Shown here piece by piece: positions 24,996 through 32,908 of a DNA stretch of 35,446 bases. Source of the stretch: Bacteroidales bacterium (GTDB lineage Bacteria; Bacteroidota; Bacteroidia; Bacteroidales; P3); contig JAEEIS010000136.1 in NCBI GenBank assembly GCA_016281475.1, forward strand, positions 1 to 35,446, read 5' to 3'. The notes beneath the pieces were generated by a model. That model made no database searches, was not told the DNA's origin, and worked only from the letters and a program-made list of their open reading frames with translations. Position 1 is the stretch's first letter, and each line of letters begins with the position of its first letter. A program made the translations under genes and the position numbers.

Positions 24996-26126
24996 ATGTC
25001 GAAAAATAAATCTCAAATCTCAGTATGGGCAGACACCGGTGTCAGCCCATACAAAAAACAAATCCTTCTCGTCAGCCTAGTCACGCTGCTCCTCACCTCC
25101 TGCAAGGTCGATTTCTCACCTAATGCCCCGTGGCGCGACGTGCCCGATGTCTATTGCGTCATCGACCCCGAAGAGGACACCGTCTGGGCGCGTGTGCAGC
25201 GTTGCTTCCTTGGCGAGGACAATCTATACAACTACGCCCCCCTTGCCGACTCCAACTACTACGCTCCCGACGACATCAGCGTCTATCTCCTGGCATGGAA
25301 GGGCAGGCGTGAAAACGGTGTCCAACTGATACCCACCGACCAACTTGTCGCCCGATGGCAGTTCACCTACACTGAGCGCGTCGGCAAGCCCGACGGCAAC
25401 TTCCCCTCGGGTATGCAGCCCCTCTACTACTGCGTCCCCGGAGCCCGTCAGCTGGAAGTGGACACCGGCTGTGTCTTTCAGCTGGTGGTGATAAAGAACG
25501 CCACTGGCGACACCATCGCCTCATCCACCACCAACTTGGTCGGCTTCCTCGATAAGACCATCCGCCTGCGCGACACCAACGAAATTGTGCTCCTCTCGCC
25601 CAATTCGGCCCGTGCCAACGAATTTGGCTTCCGTGTCGGATGCCGTGGTGTCATCAAGTGGAACACCGTTCCGCGCGGCCGTCTCTACCAGCCCGTCGTC
25701 ACCTTCTTCTATCGTAAGAACGGCGACACCCTCAGCCTCGACATCCCCGGAACCCCGCTCATCAACGAACGCGATGCCCAATGGCTCACCTCCAGCTCCA
25801 TCACCTCCACCCGTTTCTTCTCAGCCATCAAAAACCACCTCAAGGACAACACCGACAGCCTATTCTTCGTCAACAACGTCGACATCTCCATCCTGGTCTG
25901 CAACGAGGACCTCAAGGCCTACATCTCCTCCCACCAGAATAACGTCACATCGGGACAGGAATATTCCACCTACACCAATATTGATGGCGGAGTGGGCATT
26001 TTCGGCTCCCGCCGCACTCACATACGTGTCAACGTGCCCTGCGATTCCATCGGCACCCCAGCGCCCCAGTTCATCGACTACGAGCTCCTCAACCTCGGTG
26101 TCGGATTCTATGGAAACTTCAATTAA
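24996..26126 (+). CDS. Lipoprotein, possibly DUF4249-like
   Basis: 376 residues from the ATG at 24996, with a long n-region, a hydrophobic core (ILLVSLVTLLL) and a lipobox LTSC (Cys36). The mature part is beta-rich, opens FSPNAPWRDVPDVYCVID and later has strands such as VFQLVVIKNATGD, typical of Bacteroidota extracellular beta-sandwich lipoproteins; a DUF4249-like fold is possible but not certain. It is 16 bases after tcdA and is the last gene of the group from 20093. A long perfect hairpin begins 14 bases after its stop. Confidence 0.62.
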   Translation: MSKNKSQISVWADTGVSPYKKQILLVSLVTLLLTSCKVDFSPNAPWRDVPDVYCVIDPEEDTVWARVQRCFLGEDNLYNYAPLADSNYYAPDDISVYLLAWKGRRENGVQLIPTDQLVARWQFTYTERVGKPDGNFPSGMQPLYYCVPGARQLEVDTGCVFQLVVIKNATGDTIASSTTNLVGFLDKTIRLRDTNEIVLLSPNSARANEFGFRVGCRGVIKWNTVPRGRLYQPVVTFFYRKNGDTLSLDIPGTPLINERDAQWLTSSSITSTRFFSAIKNHLKDNTDSLFFVNNVDISILVCNEDLKAYISSHQNNVTSGQEYSTYTNIDGGVGIFGSRRTHIRVNVPCDSIGTPAPQFIDYELLNLGVGFYGNFN

Positions 26127-26140
26127 TGGTGAATTGTGAT

Positions 26141-26208
26141 TTGCGAATTGTGAATTGAGAATGCACAAATGCGTTGTCGCAAAGGTATTCTCAATTCACA
26201 ATTCGCAA
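26141..26208. terminator. 22-bp perfect inverted repeat, probable terminator
   Basis: Bases 26141-26162 are exactly complementary to 26187-26208, a 22-bp stem with a 24-base loop, followed by TTTTATTTT. The arms are built of GAATTGTGA-like units, which also occur just upstream as direct repeats (26128-26150). The position after the lipoprotein gene and the T-rich tail suggest termination. It may equally be one of the palindromic spacers described elsewhere. Confidence 0.7.
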
Positions 26209-26238
26209 TTTTATTTTCATTAATTCAATTTTTTTTTG

Positions 26239-26246
26239 TAATTTTG
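26239..26246 (+). promoter_or_regulatory. -7 promoter box of tig
   Basis: TAATTTTG matches TAnnTTTG 55 bases before the tig ATG. A clear -33 is not seen; the upstream region is T-rich. Confidence 0.5.
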
Positions 26247-26301
26247 CATTTTCTTAGTAAATAATAAACTAACAATATATCAACAATTTACACAATATAA
26301 G

Positions 26302-27660
26302 ATGAATATAACGAGAGAAAAACTTGGAGATTTGGACCTTTGTATCAAGATTGAGATTGCCGAGAGCGACTATGCAGAGAAGGTTACCAAGCAACTGAAA
26401 GAGTACCAACACAAGGCCACCGTACCCGGCTTCCGCAAAGGCATGGCTCCCATGGGGCTGATTCAGCGCATTTATAAGTCTGCCGTGGTCGCCGACGCCG
26501 TACAAGAACTCCTCGGAGAATCTCTTTACAAATACATCGACGACGAGAAGCTCGATCTCCTTGGCTCGCCCCTCTCCAACGAAGAGAAGAACGGCACCAT
26601 CGACTTCGCCAAAGCCACCGACTACACCTTCTATTTCGATGCCGCCCTGGCTCCCGAAATCAACATCGACTGGTCGAAAGTCGACACCAAGCTCTGCTCC
26701 GTCAAGGTCACTGCCAAGGACGTTGACGCCCAAATCGACAATATCGTCAAGCGTTACGGCAAATTCGAAAGCCCCGAAACCGTGGGCGAAGGCGACACCG
26801 TCTACGGCAAAGCCGTCGAGCTCACCAAAGAAGGCACCGAGAAAGAAGGCGGCATGAACGTCTTCTGCTCGTTTGAACTCTCCGACATGAAGGATGCCGA
26901 ACTTGCCGCCCCGTTCATGGGTAAGAAGGCTGAGGAAAAAGTCGTCTTCAACCCCAGCAAGGCCTTCACCGCCTCGCAGCTCGAGAAGATTTTCCGTCTC
27001 GACACCGCCGCCGCCAAGAAGTTCAAGTCCGATGTCGAACTCACCATTAGTGGCTGCTCGCACATCACCCCCGCCGAGGTCAACGAAGAACTCTTCGAGC
27101 GCATCTTCCCCGGCGAAGGTATCAAGTCCGTCGACAAGTTCCGCAAGGCCATCTCCGCCCAAATCGAAAAGGCCAACGACGAGCAGTGCCAGATTCTCTA
27201 CGTCAACCAGGTCCGCAAGCAGCTCCTCGAAAACTTCAACGCTCCCATGCCCGAGGCCTTCCTCAAGCGTTGGATCCTCTCCCGCAATGAGGACAAGAAC
27301 GTCACCGCCGAGACCATCGAAGAACAGTGGGCCGACACCTACGTCCCCTCGCTGAAATGGGAGATGATTGACGGCGCGCTCAACAAAATCAAGAGCATCG
27401 ACCCCACCCAGAACGAGATAGTCGACGCCATCAAGGACATCCTCCGCCATACCGACGGCGAGCCGCAGGAAGGCGAGACCCCCGAGCAGGCCGAAGCGCG
27501 TCTCGAGCAGGCAGCCCGCACCATCGCCCAAGACCGTCGCAACGTGCAGCAAATCATCGACAAACTCTATGTCGAAAAGACCTTCAGACTCTTCAAGGAG
27601 CAGCTCAACCCCGAAGTTGAGAAAGTCACCGCCAAAGAGTTCGCCGAGCGTTGCAAATAA
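26302..27660 (+). CDS. tig: Trigger factor (ribosome-associated chaperone/PPIase)
   Basis: 452 residues, close to the Bacteroidota trigger-factor length. The N-terminal ribosome-binding domain has the signature loop as VPGFRKGMAP (41-50; usual GFRxGxxP). A FKBP-like PPIase region follows (about 150-250) and a long helical C-terminal chaperone domain from about 255 (NEELFERIFPGEGI, ISAQIEKANDEQCQ). It protects nascent chains at the ribosome exit. It has its own promoter and ends ahead of the terminator at 27757. Strongly C-ending codon use, as expected for a highly expressed gene of this block. Confidence 0.93.
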   Translation: MNITREKLGDLDLCIKIEIAESDYAEKVTKQLKEYQHKATVPGFRKGMAPMGLIQRIYKSAVVADAVQELLGESLYKYIDDEKLDLLGSPLSNEEKNGTIDFAKATDYTFYFDAALAPEINIDWSKVDTKLCSVKVTAKDVDAQIDNIVKRYGKFESPETVGEGDTVYGKAVELTKEGTEKEGGMNVFCSFELSDMKDAELAAPFMGKKAEEKVVFNPSKAFTASQLEKIFRLDTAAAKKFKSDVELTISGCSHITPAEVNEELFERIFPGEGIKSVDKFRKAISAQIEKANDEQCQILYVNQVRKQLLENFNAPMPEAFLKRWILSRNEDKNVTAETIEEQWADTYVPSLKWEMIDGALNKIKSIDPTQNEIVDAIKDILRHTDGEPQEGETPEQAEARLEQAARTIAQDRRNVQQIIDKLYVEKTFRLFKEQLNPEVEKVTAKEFAERCK

Positions 27661-27672
27661 CGTACCGATTAC

Positions 27673-27752
27673 CTGAATGCTTGAATCTCTGAATGTTTGA
27701 GTGGCCGCCGCGCCGAATAGTCAAGCAACCAGTCGTCCAAACAATCAAACAC
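27673..27752. repeat. Palindromic low-complexity spacer after tig
   Basis: The left arm (27673-27700) contains TGAATG/TTGAAT/TGAATG/TTTGA units. A GC-rich centre (GTGGCCGCCGCGCC, 27701-27714) follows, then a right arm with TCAAGCAA and CAAACAATCAAACA, complementary to the left arm type. The layout matches the kamD-kamE spacer at 18486, although the words differ. Confidence 0.6.
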
Positions 27753-27756
27753 CCAC

Positions 27757-27783
27757 AAGCCGCCCCGGAGGGCGGCTTTTTCT
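27757..27783 (+). terminator. Rho-independent terminator of tig
   Basis: A 9-bp GC-rich stem (AAGCCGCCC at 27757-27765 with GGGCGGCTT at 27770-27778) with a CGGA loop, followed directly by Ts. This is a textbook terminator about 100 bases after the tig stop. Confidence 0.92.
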
Positions 27784-28083
27784 ATATCCCTATTAACCAG
27801 CAGGATGGTGTGACGTACCGATTCCTACTGTTTCTTACGGCTTCCTACCGATTTGTACCGATTTTTACATATTCCCTCATAGTTCAAGGCTGCTACACCG
27901 ACAAAGGACCTACGAAGAATCTCTTAAAAAACGACCTCTCGAGGGAGTAAGGCTGTAGCTAGTATGGGGTTACCGGCAATCTGGAGGGGGACGAGTGGTC
28001 CATTTTTTTAAGGGGTGTTGCGATAGCGACGGGATATGAATATGCTGGTAGGACCAGCGCAAATACAAGAAGTCTTATTATTG
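27784..28083. other. Gene-free stretch with TACCGATT repeats
   Basis: No credible gene. TACCGATT occurs at 27816, 27846 and 27856, and once more at 27663 beside the tig stop. An 85-codon frame at 27693-27950 runs through the spacer and terminator and is not a gene. The rest (27900-28080) shows no recognisable RNA, promoter or coding signal. Confidence 0.5.
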
Positions 28084-28413
28084 ACTAAAGTTTGACAAGT
28101 AAATTCGGGTACAAATTCGCTTATGTTTTATGATAGAATCCTCGTCAAAAGGACTGAAAGGCCAAAATCCTGTAGCCCAAGGCAACGCCTTGGGTTTACG
28201 TGGTATGCGGACAACGCCCTGAAAGGGCTAAAGCGTGATTCTTTAGCCCTTTCAGGGCGTTGGTTTGGTATCCTCTAATGCCCAGGGTGATGCCCTGGGC
28301 TATTCGCTTTTTGGCCTTTCAGGCCGTAGGTATCCGCAAACATAAAGTCCCTGCCTCGCCAAAAACGTATGCGAGATAGAACTAGAGCAAAAAATAGCTT
28401 GTCAAACTTTAGT
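28084..28413. mobile_element. 330-bp composite palindromic element with 16-bp terminal inverted repeats
   Basis: Perfect 16-bp inverted repeats bound the element (ACTAAAGTTTGACAAG at 28084-28099 and its complement at 28398-28413). A second 14-bp pair lies inside (28154-28167 / 28309-28322). Within that are three perfect hairpins: 28176-28194 (8 bp, 3-base loop), 28214-28260 (20 bp, 7-base loop) and 28280-28300 (8 bp, 5-base loop). No reading frame is present. The structure fits a non-autonomous MITE or a cluster of REP sequences of the kind mobilised by REP-associated tyrosine transposases; no transposase is in the window. It ends 9 bases from the FKBP stop codon. Confidence 0.65.
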
Positions 28414-28422
28414 TGTTGATGC

Positions 28423-29031
28423 TTACAGCACCTTGAGCAGCTCGACGTCGAAGACGAGGGTGGCGAAGGGGGGGATGGTGTTGCCGGCACCGTGTTCGCC
28501 GTAGGCTAGGTGGTAGGGGAGGTAGAAGCGGTATTTGCCGCCTTCTTTCATGAGCTGTACGCCTTCGGTCCATCCGGCGATGACTTGGTTGAGGCCGAAG
28601 TCGGCGGGCTGGTTGCGCTGGTAGGAGCTGTCGAAGACAGTGCCGTCGATGAGGGTGCCGTGGTAGTGGCAGCGCACGGTGTCGGTGGCCTTGGGGCTGC
28701 GGCCGGTGCCTTCGGTCAGCACTTCGTATTGCAGGCCGCTAGGGGTGACGACGACGTTGGGGCGCTTGGCGTTCTCGGCGAGGAAACGCTCGCCCTCGCT
28801 CTTGGCTTCGGCGCCCGCTGCCTCGGCGGCGGCACGCTGTTGCTCTTCAAGACGGGTGAAGAAGTCGTTCAGCAGACGGGTGGCTTCGTCCATGTTGATT
28901 TGAGGGGTGTTGCCTTTCAGCACGTCGGTGATGGCGGTGGCATAGTCGGCGACGACGAGGTTGTCGCGGAGTCCCATTTCTTTCAGTTGGTGGCCGATGT
29001 TCAGGCCCAGTGCGTAGCTTAATTTGTCCAT
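28423..29031 (-). CDS. FKBP-type peptidyl-prolyl cis-trans isomerase
   Basis: 202 residues. The N-terminal helical dimerisation region (about 1-90, KLSYALGLNIGHQLKEMGL) is of the FklB/Mip type, and the C-terminal FKBP domain (about 95-202) has VRCHYHGTLIDGTVFDSSY, VIAGWTEGVQLMKEGGKYRFYLPYHLAYGEHG and a terminal VFDVELLKVL. The catalytic-pocket residues (Tyr, Phe-Asp, Trp, Tyr) are present. No signal peptide, so cytoplasmic. It catalyses proline isomerisation during folding. The gene is convergent with tig across the palindromic element. A promoter lies upstream on the minus strand at 29118-29125. Confidence 0.93.
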   Translation of the reverse strand: MDKLSYALGLNIGHQLKEMGLRDNLVVADYATAITDVLKGNTPQINMDEATRLLNDFFTRLEEQQRAAAEAAGAEAKSEGERFLAENAKRPNVVVTPSGLQYEVLTEGTGRSPKATDTVRCHYHGTLIDGTVFDSSYQRNQPADFGLNQVIAGWTEGVQLMKEGGKYRFYLPYHLAYGEHGAGNTIPPFATLVFDVELLKVL

Positions 29032-29117
29032 TGGTGAATTGGTAATTGTCGGCGAGTTGCCGGTGACATTCTTAATTGTTAGTGTTTTATGTGTATTTGT
29101 GCGACGTTATTTTTTTG

Positions 29118-29125
29118 CAAAGATA
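29118..29125 (-). promoter_or_regulatory. -7 promoter box of the FKBP gene (minus strand)
   Basis: On the minus strand the box reads TATCTTTG, with an upstream TTG about 22 bases away. The leader of about 80 bases contains a small GC hairpin (GGC/GCC around 29058-29072). Confidence 0.6.
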
Positions 29126-29200
29126 CGCTTTTTTTTCTTTGTTGACACAATAATTAATAAACGAGTGCGTTCTATTGGTACATATAAACATTATTACACC

Positions 29201-30178
29201 ATGAAGAAAATCGTTATACTTTCTATTATTATGATGTTGGCATACGTGCCGGCACAGGCCCAGTTGGGAGGTCTGCTGCAGAAGGCTGCCAACAGAACCG
29301 CCAAGGTACTTGAGAAGAAGGTCGACTCGGTGGCGAATGCGGCTATTGAACAGCAGATGAGCAAGCAGCGCCAGTCGAACCAGGCTACCGCCAAGCAGGA
29401 GGTAGCGGCAGAGGAGGAGCTGACCTATGATGCCATCATGCGGAAGATGCCCGAACTGCCGACGGCACAGCAGCTGTGCAGCCACAAGGAGGCGGAGCTG
29501 AACGAGCAGGCGTTGCGACTGCTGACGAGTGCGGTGACACGCTTCAACACGCAGGTGCTCAGCTTGGCGACGCAGGCCGTGTCGATTTCGACCAAGAACA
29601 TGGATTCGGCACAGGTGGTGGATGCCGCCTACAAATATGCGCAACTCAGCACCGGCATGACCAAGGAGGAGTTGGAACATCTTGCCTCCCTTCCTGAAGA
29701 TGAGCAAGAGGCCTATATAGCAGCGCACTACAGAGTTGGCACGGCCGAGACGGCCATGGCTCAAGAGGCTGTGGACGCAGGCAAGTATCTGGAACCGCTG
29801 CAGCCACTTATCGACAAATGGGACGCTGTGGGCCGTAAGGCTGATCAGGTGCTGGAGCAGGCCGACGCCAAGTGCAAGCATGTGTATCAGAAGTATGCCC
29901 CCATGCTGGAGAAAGCCTCTGGCAAGGAGCGCAACAAGCTGATGCTGAATTATTACAAAGATATTGTGGAATACCAGCGCACGGCGGTGCAGGAGGTGTT
30001 GAAGATACGTCTGGAGGAGCAACTGCCCATAGCCGAGGAGATAGAGGCAAAGATGGTGAAAATCCGTGCCGAGCACCAGGACTTGGTTTCTGCCCTGCTC
30101 AACTATCCGCAACTGACGGCCTCGCAGTATTTTGCCGAGGTGTCGCGATTGGTGGATGTGCCAGTGTATTCCGAGTAA
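29201..30178 (+). CDS. Secreted helical protein of unknown function
   Basis: 325 residues from the ATG at 29201; the longer frame to 29024 overlaps the divergent FKBP gene and its promoter. It has a signal peptide (MKKIVILSIIMMLAYVPAQAQ). The mature chain is rich in Ala, Glu, Gln and Lys, and almost entirely helical with coiled-coil-like stretches (ATAKQEVAAEEEL, KMVKIRAEHQDLVSALL). No catalytic motif, transmembrane segment or cysteine pattern is seen. It would be periplasmic or surface-exposed. The next gene, an outer-membrane barrel, starts 47 bases later and may be co-transcribed. Confidence 0.72.
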   Translation: MKKIVILSIIMMLAYVPAQAQLGGLLQKAANRTAKVLEKKVDSVANAAIEQQMSKQRQSNQATAKQEVAAEEELTYDAIMRKMPELPTAQQLCSHKEAELNEQALRLLTSAVTRFNTQVLSLATQAVSISTKNMDSAQVVDAAYKYAQLSTGMTKEELEHLASLPEDEQEAYIAAHYRVGTAETAMAQEAVDAGKYLEPLQPLIDKWDAVGRKADQVLEQADAKCKHVYQKYAPMLEKASGKERNKLMLNYYKDIVEYQRTAVQEVLKIRLEEQLPIAEEIEAKMVKIRAEHQDLVSALLNYPQLTASQYFAEVSRLVDVPVYSE

Positions 30179-30225
30179 TCGGAGTAGTCTGAATAGTTTG
30201 AATAACCAGAATTTACCACTACCCC

Positions 30226-30864
30226 ATGAGCCAATGTAAACTAATATCGCTCTTGCTGTTGCTTGCTGTTTCCTTCACGGCAGTGGGCCAGACGGAAATG
30301 GACTCGAACGAAAAACCTAAGCCCAAGCGGAAGGACCAGTCGCATTTCACGCTCAAGCTATACTATTATACGCCTAACCTGAAGTTGAAGGACAATTTTG
30401 TCACCGACTTAGACATGGGCAAGATTTCGGGCGTGGCGAGCCATTCCTCGCTGGGGTTCTCGCTCTATGTCCCGCTGGGCCAGACCTTTTTCCTCCAGCC
30501 CGAGGTGTTGTTTGCCCTTACGACCGACTGGGAGGCGGCGAGCCACGAGAACGGTGTGGTGAGCGAGTTTTCGTATGCCTTCAAGCACCGCGACGGCTTG
30601 GCAATGGATGTGCCGCTGTTGTTTGGCATGAAATGGGCACCGTCGAAACTGTTCAGGGCCAAGGCCTACGTGGGGCCGATGTTCCATCTGGGCTGGCTGC
30701 ATAAGGATTTTCAGTGGCAATTCAACCCATACACCATCACGACGGGTGTGGGGCTCGACTTGCTGAACTTCCTGTCGGTAGACATGGGCTATATGGTGTG
30801 GATGAGGGGGATGTCGTATATGCAGCAGTCGCAATGGTTTGTGTCGGTGGGACTTGATATGTGA
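30226..30864 (+). CDS. Outer-membrane beta-barrel protein (PorT/OmpA-like fold)
   Basis: 212 residues, signal peptide ending VGQ. A lysine-rich linker (KPKPKRKDQ) is followed by amphipathic strands: HFTLKLYYYTPN, SLGFSLYVPLGQTFFLQPEVLF, GLAMDVPLLFGMKW, KAYVGPMFHLGW and the terminal WFVSVGLDM. This is the pattern of the Bacteroidota OMP_b-brl_2 / PorT-type barrels. Role unknown. Confidence 0.75.
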   Translation: MSQCKLISLLLLLAVSFTAVGQTEMDSNEKPKPKRKDQSHFTLKLYYYTPNLKLKDNFVTDLDMGKISGVASHSSLGFSLYVPLGQTFFLQPEVLFALTTDWEAASHENGVVSEFSYAFKHRDGLAMDVPLLFGMKWAPSKLFRAKAYVGPMFHLGWLHKDFQWQFNPYTITTGVGLDLLNFLSVDMGYMVWMRGMSYMQQSQWFVSVGLDM

Positions 30865-30955
30865 GCTAATGTTTGAATGTGTTAACGTGTGAATGTGTAA
30901 ATGCGTGAATCTTTTGACTAACGAATTAACGCATTAACGAATTAACGAATTTAGA
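30865..30955. repeat. Palindromic low-complexity spacer before the two-Rossmann gene
   Basis: The left half has GTTTGAA, GTGTTAA, GTGTGAA, GTGTAAA and GCGTGAA units in succession; the right half has AACGAATT, AACGCATT, AACGAATT and AACGAATT. The halves are approximately complementary, giving a long imperfect hairpin. The GC-rich centre of the other two spacers is absent. It ends directly at the next ATG. Confidence 0.6.
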
Positions 30956-32740
30956 ATGAATCATTTCTTTAATAAGATAGTGTGGCAGTGCGACAATTGG
31001 CGCAGCTCGAGTCGTGCCAACCGTCGGAGGAAAGGCCTTTTGCGCTATCCGTTTCGCGACCATATCCTGATTTTGGGCGGTGGCGGAATGGTGGAAGAGC
31101 TGCTGGAAGCCATTGCCACGCGGCAGGAATGGGCGGAGAAGTCCGTCGTGGTGCTTTCGAGCCTCGATGCCGAGCAGGTGCGTGGCAGGCTGGCCTTGAA
31201 GTTGTCGCTCGAAGCCAAGGGGCTGGCCGTGAATGTCTACCATGGCGAGCGCACCATGGCAGAGGAACTGCGAATGTGCCATGTGGACCAGGCCTCGCTT
31301 ATTTTCATTGTCGGCGAGGATGGCGAAAACGGGCACGATGCGCTGAATGTGGAGTGCTGGAAGAAGGTGAGGGCACTGCGGCTGCATGCCCCGCAGGTGG
31401 CGCAGTGCTATCTGTCGCTGGATTCGAGCTCCACGATAAGCCTGCTCCACATGTTGCCACAGGAGGCGCACACCAGTGTCGAGACCACGATAATAAATAG
31501 AAGCGAACTGATGGTGCAGCAGTTGCTGATGGGCGACTCGCCACAGGCAGTGCCGCAGACGCTGGACCGTGGCCTCATCACCGTGAATGCCGACCGCTAT
31601 GTGCATCTGGTAGTGGTGGGAATGAACGCCATGGGCTATGCCTTCGCCACCACGGCGGCGCAGATGTGCCATTTCCCTAACTTCGACGAGTCGTCGCCAA
31701 AGCCGTTGCGCACCCGCATTACCTTTGTCGACCCGGCCGCAGACGTGAAGATGAACCATTTCAAGAGTTCGCACGCCTCGCTTTTCGACCTGTCGCACAG
31801 CCGTTATATGACCGACCCGAGCAGCTGGCTGCAGGGCAGGCCCGAAAGCAGGTATGGCGACTTCCTCGACGTGGAATGGGAATTTGTGAAGGCCGCGATA
31901 GACGCGGAGTGGGTGAGAGAAATGCTGGTGTCGTGTGCTACGGATGCCCAGCAGGTGCTGTCGGTGGCGTTCTGCTCCGATTCGGCAGACGAGAATTTCC
32001 AGCAATCCATCCATTTGCCGCAGCAGCTGTATGCGGACTATTCCGACATAGGCGAGGCAAGGAATGACGCGCCCAACATATATGTATATCAGCCACAAAG
32101 CAATGCCTTGGTACGTGCTGCCCAGGCCGAGGTGGCGCGCCTGCGCAACCTTATCCCCTTTGGGGCGGCGTGGGAAGGCTACGACCCGTTGCTCACGCGG
32201 CAGACCTCCGTTGCCAAGCGTGTGAACTATCTGTATCAGAAAGAGACCAGCGGCAAGCAGTTTGTGGCCATGCCTACCGATACGGCATCGTTGGATGCGA
32301 TATGGCAGCAGCTGTCGCTGGCCGAGAAGCTGTCCAGCATCCGTTCGGCCTCGGCCGTCTACGCCCAGCTGCGCGGCCTGGGACTTGATGCCGCTCAATC
32401 AGTGCAGCCTTTGGACGATGGTGCGAGGGTAGATTCACTCTCGCGGACAGAGCAGGCCCGGCGCAACATGGAAAAACTGCTGGTCGGCTATGCCGCCATG
32501 CCCGCTGCCGAACGCCACCGGCTCAATGCGGCACTCGCTAACGACGACCCCGAGGTGAGGCAGGAGGCCCGCACCTATGCCAACCGCAATGCCAACCAAC
32601 TCTTCGTGCTGAAAGACATTGCGCCATACAGCGGCCTGCCTGAGGCCGCCAAGGCAGACATCCGCACCATCGTCAGCAACCTCCCCTTGGCGGCACTGCC
32701 ACACATATCGAGCGTGGAAGAGCAGCCATCACGCAGTTAA
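30956..32740 (+). CDS. Two-Rossmann NAD-binding protein, possibly RyR-like at the C-terminus
   Basis: 594 residues. The first dinucleotide-binding region begins HILILGGGGMVEELL (36-50), followed by VVVLSS and LIFIVGEDGENGHD, like a TrkA-N domain. The second begins HLVVVGMNAMGYAFA (217-231). The C-terminal third has IWQQLSLAEKLSSIRSASAVYAQLRGLGLD and then RRNMEKLLVGYAAMPAAERHRL, which distantly resembles the RyR module found in bacterial proteins with TrkA-N domains. No membrane segments, so cytoplasmic. A ligand-sensing role is plausible. The gene is read alone, between a repeat spacer and a terminator. Confidence 0.6.
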   Translation: MNHFFNKIVWQCDNWRSSSRANRRRKGLLRYPFRDHILILGGGGMVEELLEAIATRQEWAEKSVVVLSSLDAEQVRGRLALKLSLEAKGLAVNVYHGERTMAEELRMCHVDQASLIFIVGEDGENGHDALNVECWKKVRALRLHAPQVAQCYLSLDSSSTISLLHMLPQEAHTSVETTIINRSELMVQQLLMGDSPQAVPQTLDRGLITVNADRYVHLVVVGMNAMGYAFATTAAQMCHFPNFDESSPKPLRTRITFVDPAADVKMNHFKSSHASLFDLSHSRYMTDPSSWLQGRPESRYGDFLDVEWEFVKAAIDAEWVREMLVSCATDAQQVLSVAFCSDSADENFQQSIHLPQQLYADYSDIGEARNDAPNIYVYQPQSNALVRAAQAEVARLRNLIPFGAAWEGYDPLLTRQTSVAKRVNYLYQKETSGKQFVAMPTDTASLDAIWQQLSLAEKLSSIRSASAVYAQLRGLGLDAAQSVQPLDDGARVDSLSRTEQARRNMEKLLVGYAAMPAAERHRLNAALANDDPEVRQEARTYANRNANQLFVLKDIAPYSGLPEAAKADIRTIVSNLPLAALPHISSVEEQPSRS

Positions 32741-32772
32741 ACAAATCCGGCGATTATCGCCGGATTTTGTTT
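32739..32772 (+). terminator. Terminator overlapping the stop codon of the two-Rossmann gene
   Basis: AATCCGGCG (32744-32752) pairs with CGCCGGATT (32758-32766), extended by AAAC/GTTT with one bulge, with TTTTGTTT after it. The stem begins within the TAA stop codon. Confidence 0.85.
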
Positions 32773-32789
32773 ATGTAAAAAAAAAATTG

Positions 32790-32797
32790 TATTTTTG
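32790..32797 (+). promoter_or_regulatory. -7 promoter box of the repeat adhesin gene
   Basis: TATTTTTG matches TAnnTTTG. The expected leader of about 105 bases before the ATG at 32909 is AT-rich and contains no other signal I can name. A -33 element is not clear. Confidence 0.5.
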
Positions 32798-32908
32798 TAT
32801 TCCCTACAAGGCTGTGCACAACTGCTGCAATGGCATGGTAACACATTGCTATTGTAAAAGTTGATGTAGTGTATAAATATATTTTTAATAAAAAGAAATC
32901 GGTATTAT

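Noticed and set aside
26269..27552. 427-codon frame on the minus strand opposite tig
   Set aside because: Antisense shadow, V/G/D/L-rich, while tig on the + strand has full family signatures.
27693..27950. 85-codon frame after tig
   Set aside because: It runs through a repeat spacer and a strong terminator hairpin and resembles no protein.
28176..28300. CRISPR array
   Set aside because: The repeated units are self-complementary hairpins of different sequence without regular spacers, and no cas genes are present.
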